Below are positions 1-7,295 of a stretch of DNA of 8,307 bases, piece by piece. Within the stretch, counting starts at the first letter, position 1, and every line of letters begins with the position of its first letter. The position numbers and the translations under genes were made by a program. Origin of the DNA: Cytophagales bacterium (GTDB lineage: Bacteria > Bacteroidota > Bacteroidia > Cytophagales > Cyclobacteriaceae); contig DNTA01000240.1 of assembly GCA_003500135.1 (NCBI GenBank), positions 1 through 8,307 on the forward strand, read 5' to 3'. The notes under the pieces were generated by a model. It had not been told where the DNA came from. It saw only the letters and a program-made list of their open reading frames with translations, and did no database searches.

Positions 1-368
1 GATATCAAACCAATGACAAGTCATTATCTGTGCAACAGGTAATGGACAGCTATCGGCAACTGTGGAAAATTGAAAAAGCCTTCAGGATTTCAAAGCATGA
101 CTTAAAGATCAGGCCAATATACCATCGTGTACAAAGAAGAATTGAAGCGCATATATGCCTTTCGTTTGCCGCATACAAGGTTTATAAAGAACTTGAACGA
201 CAACTTTATAGTAAGAATGCAAGCATTAGTGCTGAAAAGGCCATAGACATTGCCAAAACCATTTTTAACATCAAGGTCAGCCTGAAGGAATCGAATCAAA
301 CTATAGAAAAGACCATCATTAATAGTGATGAACAGAAATACCTGGTCCGACTTTTTGACTTGATCTGA
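1..368 (+). CDS. IS1634/IS4-like DDE transposase, C-terminal part (5' end outside window)
   Basis: This is the C-terminal end of an insertion-sequence transposase, the enzyme that cuts and joins the ends of its own element. The reading frame is open from base 3 with no start needed; a GTG at 30 is in frame but is not a credible start, because the upstream codons (reading YQTNDKSLS) continue the family pattern. The tract Y-R-Q-L-W-K-I-E-K-A-F-R-I-S-K matches the 'YREK'-type signature of IS4-like enzymes, with Leu at the usual Arg position. Its Glu, codon 72-74, would be the third residue of the catalytic DDE triad. The following HDLKIRPIYHR and RRIEAHICLSFAAYK stretches are characteristic of the IS1634 group. 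The gene ends normally at TGA 366-368, so this end is not truncated. The two catalytic Asp residues lie outside the window, so I cannot tell whether the element is active. Confidence 0.85.
   Translation, partial: YQTNDKSLSVQQVMDSYRQLWKIEKAFRISKHDLKIRPIYHRVQRRIEAHICLSFAAYKVYKELERQLYSKNASISAEKAIDIAKTIFNIKVSLKESNQTIEKTIINSDEQKYLVRLFDLI
1..368 (+). mobile_element. Right part of an insertion sequence (outer boundary not resolved)
   Basis: The transposase tail implies that an insertion sequence occupies the left edge. In this family the terminal inverted repeat normally lies shortly after the transposase stop, so the true right end should fall somewhere in 369-479. The left end is not in the window, so neither the inverted repeat nor a target-site duplication can be matched, and I have not extended the element past the stop codon. 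Confidence 0.6.
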
Positions 369-410
369 CTTGGGTGTCCCAGCGAGGAAAACAGGTGGTA
401 CAGGTTTATC

Positions 411-432
411 AGGGTAAATGACGATATACCCT
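411..432. other. Weak hairpin in the convergent spacer
   Basis: AGGGTA (411-416) and TACCCT (427-432) are perfect inverted repeats of 6 bases around a 10-base loop. They lie between the transposase end (368) and the end of the outer-membrane protein gene (480), which converge. On the plus strand the stem is followed by TATCCTTTTC, which is only partly T-rich; on the minus strand no T tract follows. It may be a weak terminator or chance. Apart from this the 111-base spacer shows no gene. Confidence 0.25.
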
Positions 433-479
433 TATCCTTTTCTGCAGGCCTCTCAATTGGATTGCATGAATGGTAAGCC

Positions 480-1943
480 TCAGTTGCTATCCTTTTTCAG
501 GTACTTGTCTTCAAGCTTTTTGGCGTAATCTTTAAAAAACGGAACGGAAAAACTAAAGACGAAGCGCCATCTGCGCCATTTTAGGGTTCCGGTCTCATCC
601 TGATCAAATATGCCGTCATCGCCTTCTTCCGGCATATCAACCGGCCTGTTAAAATTTTGTTTTGCCCCCAGATACGTGGCTCCAAGCGTGATATCTGCTC
701 CTTTCAGGGTCAGTACAATACCACCACCCATATTGTAGTAGTCAGCCCTTATTGTGGAATTGTTAGAGGTTTGTTCGAGTTGAACAAAGCCTACCGCATC
801 GTTCCTGACACTTGAAAAATCGGTGCTGAAACTGGTGTAAGCTGAAATCTTTTCATTGAGGAACCATTCAAATCCTATGCCGGCATTTAGTACCCCTCTG
901 GCTGATTCCACCAGGGAATAGTTAATTACGGTATCCGGATTACTCTGGATGGCATGGCCGGCAACCTGCATCATACGGTATTGTGGTATGCCTGTGAAGT
1001 ATTCGGCGCTAATGTGCATTTGATTGGCGCCAATTTTAAATGAGCTTCCAAGCCCCAGCGCCCAGGGGCTTTTGTATTTTAGTTTAATCCCACTCTGATA
1101 ACTGTTGCCATAAGTGTCTTCTGCCGTTTGTCCCTCAATCCCGGAAAAATACAGTTGGTACCTGTAATTTCCATCACCTTTTAAATTTATACGCGGAGTA
1201 GTAAGCGTGATACCCCAGGATGAGTTATCAAATTGGAATGCGGCACCCAGTTTGTATATCAGGCCAAACGTTTCATAGCCAATATTCCTGTTAAAATCGT
1301 AAATGGCTACCGAGCCGGCTTCTGAAAGGGCACGAAGCCGAATGTCGGTCGAATTTGAAGTATTGTTTATAGATAAAAAACCGGAAGCGCCGAGACTAAT
1401 AACATCGTTTAAAGCATGAGACCAGGACAATCCGAACCACTCGTCTTTTGTGGAGGAATTAATGCTGATTTGTCCTTCAAAAACCTCTTCTCCGGGGAAA
1501 CTCTCAATGATGTCACCTGAGAATTCTTCCCGGTATCCAAAATTCAAACCGCCCTTTTGGCGCAACAAAACAGCATAAGCAAACTGATGGTTGGGAAGAA
1601 AGCCTAAGTTAAACGTACCTGCCGCCATACTAGGTACTCCCCCAAAGGAAGATCTTTTGGCATCCGCACTCTGGCCTACGGCATTTTCGATACTTAATCT
1701 TTGCCATTCATATACGTCTGCACTGATCAAAAATGCCGGATTATCAGTCTGAGATAAGCGGGCAGGGTTGTAAAACACCGCACCCAGGTCTTCTACGCCA
1801 CCAATTACCGAACCGCTCAACAGCATAGAACGCGTGCCGTACTGGTTGGTCCAGTAATGTCCTGATTGAGCTTGAAGCTCACATAAAGAAGTTGCTATTA
1901 GAAGAGTTAGTGTAGTTATCAGTAAAATTCGGTGGCTTTTCAT
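480..1943 (-). CDS. FadL/OMPP1-type outer-membrane beta-barrel protein
   Basis: This is a probable outer-membrane transport barrel of the FadL/OMPP1/TodX type, a family that lets hydrophobic molecules such as fatty acids or aromatics cross the outer membrane. Of the 487 residues, about 1-25 form a signal peptide (basic MKSHR, hydrophobic core, likely cleavage after LQA before QSGHY). Cys21 is preceded by Leu, so it is not a lipobox. The mature N-terminus carries the family hallmark, a Gly/Ser-rich stretch followed by EDLGAVFYNPARLS (51-64). The rest alternates polar and aromatic residues as in amphipathic strands, and the last strand is around WRFVFSFSVPFF. A charged tail of about 15 residues (KDYAKKLEDKYLKKDSN) follows that strand, whereas many barrels end on an aromatic residue. 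The gene starts 27 bases after the bestrophin stop and is probably cotranscribed with it. The substrate cannot be read from the sequence. Confidence 0.75.
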   Translation of the reverse strand: MKSHRILLITTLTLLIATSLCELQAQSGHYWTNQYGTRSMLLSGSVIGGVEDLGAVFYNPARLSQTDNPAFLISADVYEWQRLSIENAVGQSADAKRSSFGGVPSMAAGTFNLGFLPNHQFAYAVLLRQKGGLNFGYREEFSGDIIESFPGEEVFEGQISINSSTKDEWFGLSWSHALNDVISLGASGFLSINNTSNSTDIRLRALSEAGSVAIYDFNRNIGYETFGLIYKLGAAFQFDNSSWGITLTTPRINLKGDGNYRYQLYFSGIEGQTAEDTYGNSYQSGIKLKYKSPWALGLGSSFKIGANQMHISAEYFTGIPQYRMMQVAGHAIQSNPDTVINYSLVESARGVLNAGIGFEWFLNEKISAYTSFSTDFSSVRNDAVGFVQLEQTSNNSTIRADYYNMGGGIVLTLKGADITLGATYLGAKQNFNRPVDMPEEGDDGIFDQDETGTLKWRRWRFVFSFSVPFFKDYAKKLEDKYLKKDSN

Positions 1944-1970
1944 TTTCCTATTTTGTTTATCCTACATGCT

Positions 1971-2873
1971 TTACATCAAAACCCCTTTCTCGGGTTGAAC
2001 TTTTTCCGGTACCTTATCCTGGCCTAGTTGTTGTAAAATATTGATCTCTATCGTGCGGGCAATGGAGGTCATTGGGGTATCGGACATTCGGTTTTCAAAT
2101 GGGTTTTGCATATAAGAAGCGATCTCTTCTATAAGTACGAAAACGAAAACCACTATAAAGGTAATAGGGATCACATATACGCCTTCTAACCGGACAATAC
2201 TCAATGGAAATAACAGCGCAAATATGCCAATTGAAAGAACAGTGAAGGAGCTGTATTGAATAGGGAATACTGTGTTCTTAATCCTTTCGCACATGCCCAT
2301 GGCATCGCAAAGCCTGGCAATGGTGGTGTCGATACGGGATTGTTGTACAGTGTCCAACCACCCTTGATCAACACAAATTTTAAGTTTGTGCTGCATTTGA
2401 TCCAGGATTGCATTGGGGATATTTTCTTTGTTCTTTAACTGTTCTGTCTCCGCTTTAGTGAGGAACTCTCGTATTTCGGGTTCAATCTCAATATTTCTCA
2501 GGTGATTTTTATGGGCATGCACCCATGCAATTTGAAGTCTGGCTACTTCTCTGGTCATTTCATTTTGTTGGGTTTGGTTTTGATCGAGAAAACCCATGAA
2601 TTGCCTGACCAGTGTACGGCTGTCATTCACGATAGCCCCCCATATTTTACGGGCTTCCCACCACCTTTCATAGGCGGCATTTGTTCGGAAACCCAGAAGC
2701 AAGGATATGGCCGTTCCTAAAACTGTGGTTACCGCCAACGGTACATCAAGCTTAGTGGTGTCAATAATTTTAGTCAGAAAATAAACAATGGTAGAATAAA
2801 TAAGCGTGGCTAAAAGAAGCCACCATATAGTTCTGAATAACGATCTAAATGAAAAAGTGTGTTTGATATACAT
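1971..2873 (-). CDS. Bestrophin-family ion channel (UPF0187/YneE-like)
   Basis: This 300-residue inner-membrane protein belongs to the bestrophin family. Characterised members form pentameric ion channels; eukaryotic ones carry chloride and the Klebsiella homologue has been described as cation-selective. Diagnostic motifs are FRTNAAYERWWEARKIWG (62-79) just after the second membrane segment, CERIKNTVFPIQYS (195-208), and QNPFENRMSDTPM (256-268) followed by RTIEINILQQLG (273-284). Hydrophobic segments are near 15-35, 45-62, 208-226 and 230-250, which is the usual four-helix layout, and the length is normal for bacterial members. The start ATG has no Shine-Dalgarno but an A-rich leader (GAGCATAAACA). 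The gene sits 64 bases after the SBF-like transporter gene and 27 before the barrel gene. Ion selectivity cannot be judged here. Confidence 0.9.
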   Translation of the reverse strand: MYIKHTFSFRSLFRTIWWLLLATLIYSTIVYFLTKIIDTTKLDVPLAVTTVLGTAISLLLGFRTNAAYERWWEARKIWGAIVNDSRTLVRQFMGFLDQNQTQQNEMTREVARLQIAWVHAHKNHLRNIEIEPEIREFLTKAETEQLKNKENIPNAILDQMQHKLKICVDQGWLDTVQQSRIDTTIARLCDAMGMCERIKNTVFPIQYSSFTVLSIGIFALLFPLSIVRLEGVYVIPITFIVVFVFVLIEEIASYMQNPFENRMSDTPMTSIARTIEINILQQLGQDKVPEKVQPEKGVLM

Positions 2874-2937
2874 TGTTTATGCTCGGCATAGGTTTAAGTC
2901 CGATTAATTTACTCAAAAAGGGCATGGTTAAAAAGGA

Positions 2938-3897
2938 TTATTTATTTCTTAAGCCAAATTTCTGTGCCTTTATACTGACCACGATCAACTGAAAAGCATG
3001 GTAGATCATGATCGGTACCAACATCAACCCCGCCTGGGGCAAATCGTGAAACAGAACACCGGCAAAAACAGAACCATGTACCAACGATTTTTTGGAACCG
3101 CAAAACAAAGCAGTTATCCGGTCGGCCGTATTGAATTGCATTGACTTACTTAAATAATTCGAAATACCATAAACCCCATAAAACAAAAGAATGGCAATGA
3201 TGGCCACACTGATCAGGGCAAGTAAGTTGATACTTTCAAAAATCCCCTTGTTAAATGAATCGCTGAAGCTGTTGTAAACAATTAACAGGATAATCGACTT
3301 ATCGAAAAGCGATAATCGTGATTTGTTTTTGGATGCCCATTTTCCCCAGTATCGATTTAAAATGACCCCCAAAAATACAGGCAGCAAAACCTGCAATGCC
3401 AATTGTACCACAATATGCGAAGCGTCAAAAGAACCTCCATATTTGCCAATAAATACACTCATCCACAATGGAGTGAGGAATATGCCAATTAATCCGGAAA
3501 TACTGGCATTGAAAATGGCAGCCGGAATATTGCCTTTGGCAATGGATACCATCACCACGGAAGATGATACCGTAGAGGGTAGCGCCGCCAAAAAGAACAG
3601 CGCCAGCCATAACATTCGGTACCTGTCGTCAGGCAAAAACGGAAGCAGGGCAATGATATACAAAGGGAAGATGAAAAAGGTGGTAAATTGGATCAGAATA
3701 TGGAGTTTCCAGTTTCTAAGGTCGTGGAACAATTGGCTCAGGTTGAGCTTAAGGCCATAGAAAAAGAATATACCTGCTATGCCAAACCTGCTGATTTCGT
3801 GCAGAGGAAGATATTGGTCAATTTGAGGAATAAAATAGGCAAAGGCAATGCTTGCTAAGAGCGCTGCTATGAATGGGTCTAACTTTAATTTACGCAT
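2938..3897 (-). CDS. SBF-like (YfeH-type) bile acid:sodium symporter family transporter
   Basis: This is a predicted inner-membrane transporter of the SBF-like group (Pfam SBF_like; E. coli YfeH type), distantly related to bile acid/sodium symporters and arsenite exporters. It has 319 residues, close to the family norm, and is hydrophobic throughout, with about nine or ten helices. Motifs are the ALPSTVSSSVVMVSIAKGN stretch (about 105-123), which resembles the conserved helix-break region of the fold, and FCGSKKSLVHG (265-275), typical of this subgroup. I chose ATG at 3897-3895. A TTG codon immediately upstream (3900-3898) is in frame but adds only one residue and is less likely. The gene lies 40 bases after the GH63 stop and 64 before the bestrophin gene. 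Members are mostly uncharacterised; the substrate, probably an organic anion taken up with sodium, is inference. Confidence 0.87.
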   Translation of the reverse strand: MRKLKLDPFIAALLASIAFAYFIPQIDQYLPLHEISRFGIAGIFFFYGLKLNLSQLFHDLRNWKLHILIQFTTFFIFPLYIIALLPFLPDDRYRMLWLALFFLAALPSTVSSSVVMVSIAKGNIPAAIFNASISGLIGIFLTPLWMSVFIGKYGGSFDASHIVVQLALQVLLPVFLGVILNRYWGKWASKNKSRLSLFDKSIILLIVYNSFSDSFNKGIFESINLLALISVAIIAILLFYGVYGISNYLSKSMQFNTADRITALFCGSKKSLVHGSVFAGVLFHDLPQAGLMLVPIMIYHAFQLIVVSIKAQKFGLRNK

Positions 3898-3913
3898 CAA
3901 AAAAAATATAATT

Positions 3914-3921
3914 CAAAGATA
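3914..3921 (-). promoter_or_regulatory. Possible Bacteroidota -7 promoter element
   Basis: On the minus strand this reads TATCTTTG, an exact match to the TAnnTTTG -7 consensus of Bacteroidota sigma factors. It lies in the 40-base gap between the glycosidase stop and the SBF-like transporter start. No good TTG/TTTG -33 element is found 17-23 bases upstream, and the leader before ATG 3897 would be only about 10-15 bases, so this could be chance. If real it would give the three membrane-protein genes their own promoter. Confidence 0.25.
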
Positions 3922-3937
3922 TTCAGCCGGACATCAA

Positions 3938-6655
3938 TCAGAAGCCTCTTTTCTTTTTCGACATCACTGCCTGGTCAAGTCCACCTTTAAGTACTGCTTT
4001 AGGATGGATCGCTTCAAATGTGGCCATTAACATTGCAAGGTTGGCCGTCCAGCCGGTTTGATGACTGGCCCCCAGTCCTTCACCGGTCTCAGCCTGAAAA
4101 TATTCGTAAAACAAAATATATTGATTCCAGTGAGGGTCATTCTGAAATTTCCCATGATGACCATACAGTGGTCTGCGACCATTTTCATCGGGCAGAAATA
4201 TACTTAGTAACCGGCCTGAAATTTCTTCCGCTATTTCATAGAGGTTAAGAATGTTGCCCGAACCTGTCGGATACTCAATGGTAAACTCATTGCCATAATA
4301 GCTGAACAGGTTGATCAGCGATCTTATGATCAATACATTGGTGGGGAACCAAACAGGGCCCCTCCAGTTGGAGTTGCCTCCAAACATGGCCGAATCGGAT
4401 TCTCCGGGCAGGTAGGCTACGGTATGAACTTCGCCTTCCCACTCAAATTGATAGGGGTTTTCCTCGTGGTATTTTGACAATGAACGTATGCCGAATGGTG
4501 AAAGGAATTCGGACTCATCCAGCATTTTATGTAGTACATTCCTGAGTTTATCCTCATCCAGAATGGCCAGTAACCTTCTGCCGTTCACTCCAGGTGTGCT
4601 GGGGCAGGCGATATTCCGGGTCAGCTTTTCATGTTGTTCCACGAGGTCATTAAACCTTGCCTTTAGACGGGGAAGCTTGTCGAGGGTGCTTTTTTCAATT
4701 ACAATGGCGGCACATAATGGCAGCAGGCCTACCATAGAACGAATTTTTATCCGTGTAGCATGCCCATCGGGAAACCTCAATACATCGTAGAAAAACTGGT
4801 CTTCGGGATCCCACATTTCATCCTGGTGATCACCCACCCGGTCCATCGAACCGGCAATCTTTAGAAATTGCTCCAGGTAATATAGTACTTCATCCTCGTA
4901 GGCAGTGTCGTGTGCTGCAAGTTCTGTAGTGATCTGGATCATATTCTGAGCATACAGCGCCATCCATGCCGTTCCATCCGACTGTTCAAGATACCCACCC
5001 GTTGGTAGTTTTTCACTTCTGTCAAATACACCAATGTTATCCATTCCGAGGAATCCACCCTGGTAAACTTCAATGCCTTCTTTACTTTTTAAATGGCTCC
5101 ACCATTCGAAATTCCCCTTTAGCTTTTCAAAAGCTGTTTTCAAAAATTCCAGGTCTTCCTTTTTGTCGCCTATGTTGCGATCAAGTCGGTATACCGCCCG
5201 TACGGCCCAGGCATGAACGGGTGGGTTGACATCGTTAAAATTCCATTCATAGGCGGGTAGTTGCCCGTTAGTGTGCATATATCGGTCATCGAGAAAAAGC
5301 AATAACTGCTTTTTGGCAAATTCAGGATCTACCAGTACCAGTGATGCGGTATGAAATGCCAGGTCCCAAACCGCATACCAGGGGTACTCCCACTTGTCGG
5401 GCATGGATATGATATCCGCATTTTTCATATGCTTCCAATCCACATTTCGGGTCTGGGGATAAACGCAGTCTTTTTCTTTCAGCCATGATTCCACATCGTA
5501 GTTGTAGAATTGCTTGGTCCAGAGTAAGCCGGCAAATGCCTGGCGCATGATGGACTGGTCGTCTTCCGGTAGTGACTTCGGGATGATATGCTTATAAAAA
5601 AGATCAGCTTCCTTCTTACGCATTTTAAAAGTTTTTTTGAACGCTTCGCCGAAGGCGTTGCCTTTGTTTTCTTTCGACAGTCTTAAACGAAACGTTTTAC
5701 TACTATGCGCCGGTACCACTTCATTAATGTAAAAGGCAGCCTTTGTGCCCTTTTTTTGTGGATTTACAGCTTCAATTTCTTTGTTGACGATGTACCTGTT
5801 GATACCGTCTTTGGGGTACCGGGTTTGATTGGGTAAATGAAAAAGCCTGGCATAGTTGGTTTCATTTTCAACGAATAACGGTTCAGCCTTGCTTTCTGAA
5901 TATAGCGTATAAGGACCCAATTCATTATGATCGGCCCTTATTGTATCAACCCCATCGACTTCAACACTTTCCAATTGGCCCTTGTACGGTGAAGTGTCAA
6001 TTCCTGTCCATGTATTGCGAAACCAAATTGTGGGTAGCACATGTATAGGCGCTGCTTTGGACGCCCTGTTATGAACCTCAATTTCTACAAGAATATCAAA
6101 CCCACCGGCTTTTGCATAGCGGATATCAATATCAAAATAGGCATCCTGATCGAAAATACCCGTGTCAATCAGTTCAAATTCGCGATCATTCATACCTCGC
6201 CCGGCATTTGCCTGCACCAGGGTTTCATATGGAAATGGTTCTTGCGGGTATTTGTATAAATAGTGCATGTAAGAATGCGTGGGCGTGTTATCCAGGTAAT
6301 AATAGTACTCTTTCACATCCTCGCCATGATTGCCCTGCCGGTTGGTAAGCCCAAATAACCTTTCTTTAATAAATGGATCGGCCCCATTCCAAAATGCGAC
6401 GGAAAAACAGAGTTTTTGTTCATTATCAGAAATGCCGGCAATTCCATCTTCTCCCCATCGATAGGCCCGCGAAAGGGCTTGTTCGTAGCTAAAGGCTTCC
6501 CAGGCTTCTTCATGGTCACTGTAATCTTCGCGAACGGTTCCCCATTGGCGTTCACTCAAATAGGGCCCCCAGAACTTCCATGGGGATTTATCATTCATCG
6601 AAGTCAGCAGTCGTTCGCGTTCGGGGTTGGGGTTGAGTGGGTTGAGGTTAAGCAT
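3938..6655 (-). CDS. GH63-type glycoside hydrolase (MGH1-like, 'glucosidase')
   Basis: This 905-residue enzyme is a predicted inverting alpha-glycosidase of family GH63, in the long bacterial form usually annotated 'glucosidase' or MGH1-like. The N-terminal region carries the family block WKFWGPYLSERQWGTVREDY (26-45), then RAYRWGEDGIAGI (63-75) and KERLFGLTNRQGNHGEDVKE (97-116); residues to about 330 look like a beta-sandwich. The (alpha/alpha)6 domain follows, with YPWYAVWDLAFH (424-435), NDVNPPVHAWA (474-484), GGFLGMDNIGVFDRS (533-547), LEQSDGTAWMA (556-566), GGNSNWRGPVWFPTN (759-773) and HQTGWTANL (865-873). By analogy with GH63 structures, Asp539 is the likely general acid and Glu851 the likely base; this is inference from motif alignment. 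There is no signal peptide, so it should be cytoplasmic. The first ATG is preferred over Met20 because PERERL before Met20 fits the family N-terminus. Mannosylglycerate or glucosylglycerate hydrolysis is possible, but the substrate is undetermined. Confidence 0.88.
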   Translation of the reverse strand: MLNLNPLNPNPERERLLTSMNDKSPWKFWGPYLSERQWGTVREDYSDHEEAWEAFSYEQALSRAYRWGEDGIAGISDNEQKLCFSVAFWNGADPFIKERLFGLTNRQGNHGEDVKEYYYYLDNTPTHSYMHYLYKYPQEPFPYETLVQANAGRGMNDREFELIDTGIFDQDAYFDIDIRYAKAGGFDILVEIEVHNRASKAAPIHVLPTIWFRNTWTGIDTSPYKGQLESVEVDGVDTIRADHNELGPYTLYSESKAEPLFVENETNYARLFHLPNQTRYPKDGINRYIVNKEIEAVNPQKKGTKAAFYINEVVPAHSSKTFRLRLSKENKGNAFGEAFKKTFKMRKKEADLFYKHIIPKSLPEDDQSIMRQAFAGLLWTKQFYNYDVESWLKEKDCVYPQTRNVDWKHMKNADIISMPDKWEYPWYAVWDLAFHTASLVLVDPEFAKKQLLLFLDDRYMHTNGQLPAYEWNFNDVNPPVHAWAVRAVYRLDRNIGDKKEDLEFLKTAFEKLKGNFEWWSHLKSKEGIEVYQGGFLGMDNIGVFDRSEKLPTGGYLEQSDGTAWMALYAQNMIQITTELAAHDTAYEDEVLYYLEQFLKIAGSMDRVGDHQDEMWDPEDQFFYDVLRFPDGHATRIKIRSMVGLLPLCAAIVIEKSTLDKLPRLKARFNDLVEQHEKLTRNIACPSTPGVNGRRLLAILDEDKLRNVLHKMLDESEFLSPFGIRSLSKYHEENPYQFEWEGEVHTVAYLPGESDSAMFGGNSNWRGPVWFPTNVLIIRSLINLFSYYGNEFTIEYPTGSGNILNLYEIAEEISGRLLSIFLPDENGRRPLYGHHGKFQNDPHWNQYILFYEYFQAETGEGLGASHQTGWTANLAMLMATFEAIHPKAVLKGGLDQAVMSKKKRGF

Positions 6656-6732
6656 GTTTTATTCAGGTTTATGAGCAACATCGGCGCTTACATGATAATC
6701 ATTTTAACCGATATAATATAAATTTAAATAAT

Positions 6733-6776
6733 TAATGGTGATTTGGTACTTATACCAAAAAAAGGATTGACCATTA
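6733..6776. repeat. Nested inverted repeat between the YdeI-like and GH63 genes
   Basis: An inner pair TTTGGTA (6742-6748) / TACCAAA (6753-6759) is perfect around the 4-base spacer CTTA. An outer pair TAATGGT (6733-6739) / ACCATTA (6770-6776) is also perfect and includes the stop codon of the YdeI-like gene. The two are separated by 2 bases on one side and 10 on the other, so the RNA would form a bulged two-stage hairpin. Downstream on the minus strand is an A/T-rich stretch but no clean T run. It may be an atypical terminator for the YdeI-like gene, or an 18-base operator for the glycosidase gene, whose start is about 80 bases further on. Confidence 0.55.
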
Positions 6777-7295
6777 CTTCAATTTATTTTGTTGGTTGTA
6801 TTTCTTGATCAATTGATTCAGTACTTTAAAGTCAAGGTTGCCCTGGCAGGTTGAGAGATGCCCGGCTATGGCAAGTACTTTATTGATTTGGCTCTTTTCG
6901 CTTTTCACACTGTTCACGATAAAGATCAGGTTGCGTTGCCTGCCTTTGGTAAGGCTGTGGAAGATTTCATTCACCTCGGGATCCTGATCAAGCATCGATT
7001 GCAATGGCTGGGGCATCGGCATTCCATAATCCGATTGATCTGCTTCAAGTTCTATCAGTACTTTGGCTCCCTGGCTTATGCCGAGCTTTTGCCTGTTGGC
7101 TTTATTGATCAGAATATAGGTGCACCCATCGATGTGCAGTAGGGCGCATTGCTGGATGAGCTTATTATTGATCTTGCATATGACACGGGTTTGATTGCGC
7201 TCCCGAAAACTTTGGGCAATATTTTCTGGGATGGGAAAATGATAACCCCAAATGTCAGACTGGAAGCGTTCGAGGGTTGTGTTAAATGTGGCCAT
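6774..7295 (-). CDS. DUF1905 + YdeI/OmpD-associated family protein
   Basis: This is a 173-residue soluble protein with two small domains often found fused. About residues 5-85 match DUF1905 (the AF2212/PG0164-like beta-barrel fold), seen in IWGYHFPIPENI (15-26), TRVICKIN (36-43), YILINKANRQKLGI (60-73) and GAKVLIELEADQSDYG (76-91). About 95-165 match the YdeI/OmpD-associated region (PF13376), seen in PLQSMLDQDPEVNEIFHSLT (97-116), KGRQRNLIFIVNSVKS (117-132) and the C-terminal LDFKVLNQLIKKYN. The family is named for a link to bacteriocin or peptide protection in enterobacteria, but its biochemical role is unknown and that label should not be carried over here. There is no signal peptide or membrane segment. 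The ATG at 7295 follows an A/T-rich leader without Shine-Dalgarno. It is transcribed divergently from the dodecin gene. Confidence 0.8.
   Translation of the reverse strand: MATFNTTLERFQSDIWGYHFPIPENIAQSFRERNQTRVICKINNKLIQQCALLHIDGCTYILINKANRQKLGISQGAKVLIELEADQSDYGMPMPQPLQSMLDQDPEVNEIFHSLTKGRQRNLIFIVNSVKSEKSQINKVLAIAGHLSTCQGNLDFKVLNQLIKKYNQQNKLK

Noticed and set aside
370..380. TGGG-TGT-CCCA inverted repeat just after the transposase stop, considered as an insertion-sequence end or terminator
   Set aside because: The stem is only 4 bases, no T tract follows, and without the left end of the element it cannot be matched to a terminal repeat.
391..405. Direct repeat ACAGGT-GGT-ACAGGT in the convergent spacer, considered as a target duplication or iteron
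   Set aside because: There are only two 6-base copies 9 bases apart, with no further copies nearby; chance is the simplest explanation.
2878..2891. ATGC-TCG-GCAT mini-palindrome before the bestrophin gene, considered as an operator
   Set aside because: The arms are 4 bases with a 3-base centre, too short to separate from chance, and no second copy was seen.
3323..3760. 145-residue plus-strand open frame opposite the SBF-like transporter gene
   Set aside because: It is antisense to a clearly recognised membrane transporter, its translation shows no family pattern, and the frame is open mainly because of the codon composition of the opposite strand.
6416..6721. 101-residue plus-strand open frame opposite the start of the GH63 gene
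   Set aside because: It overlaps the highly conserved N-terminal block of the glycosidase in antisense and has no recognisable domain.
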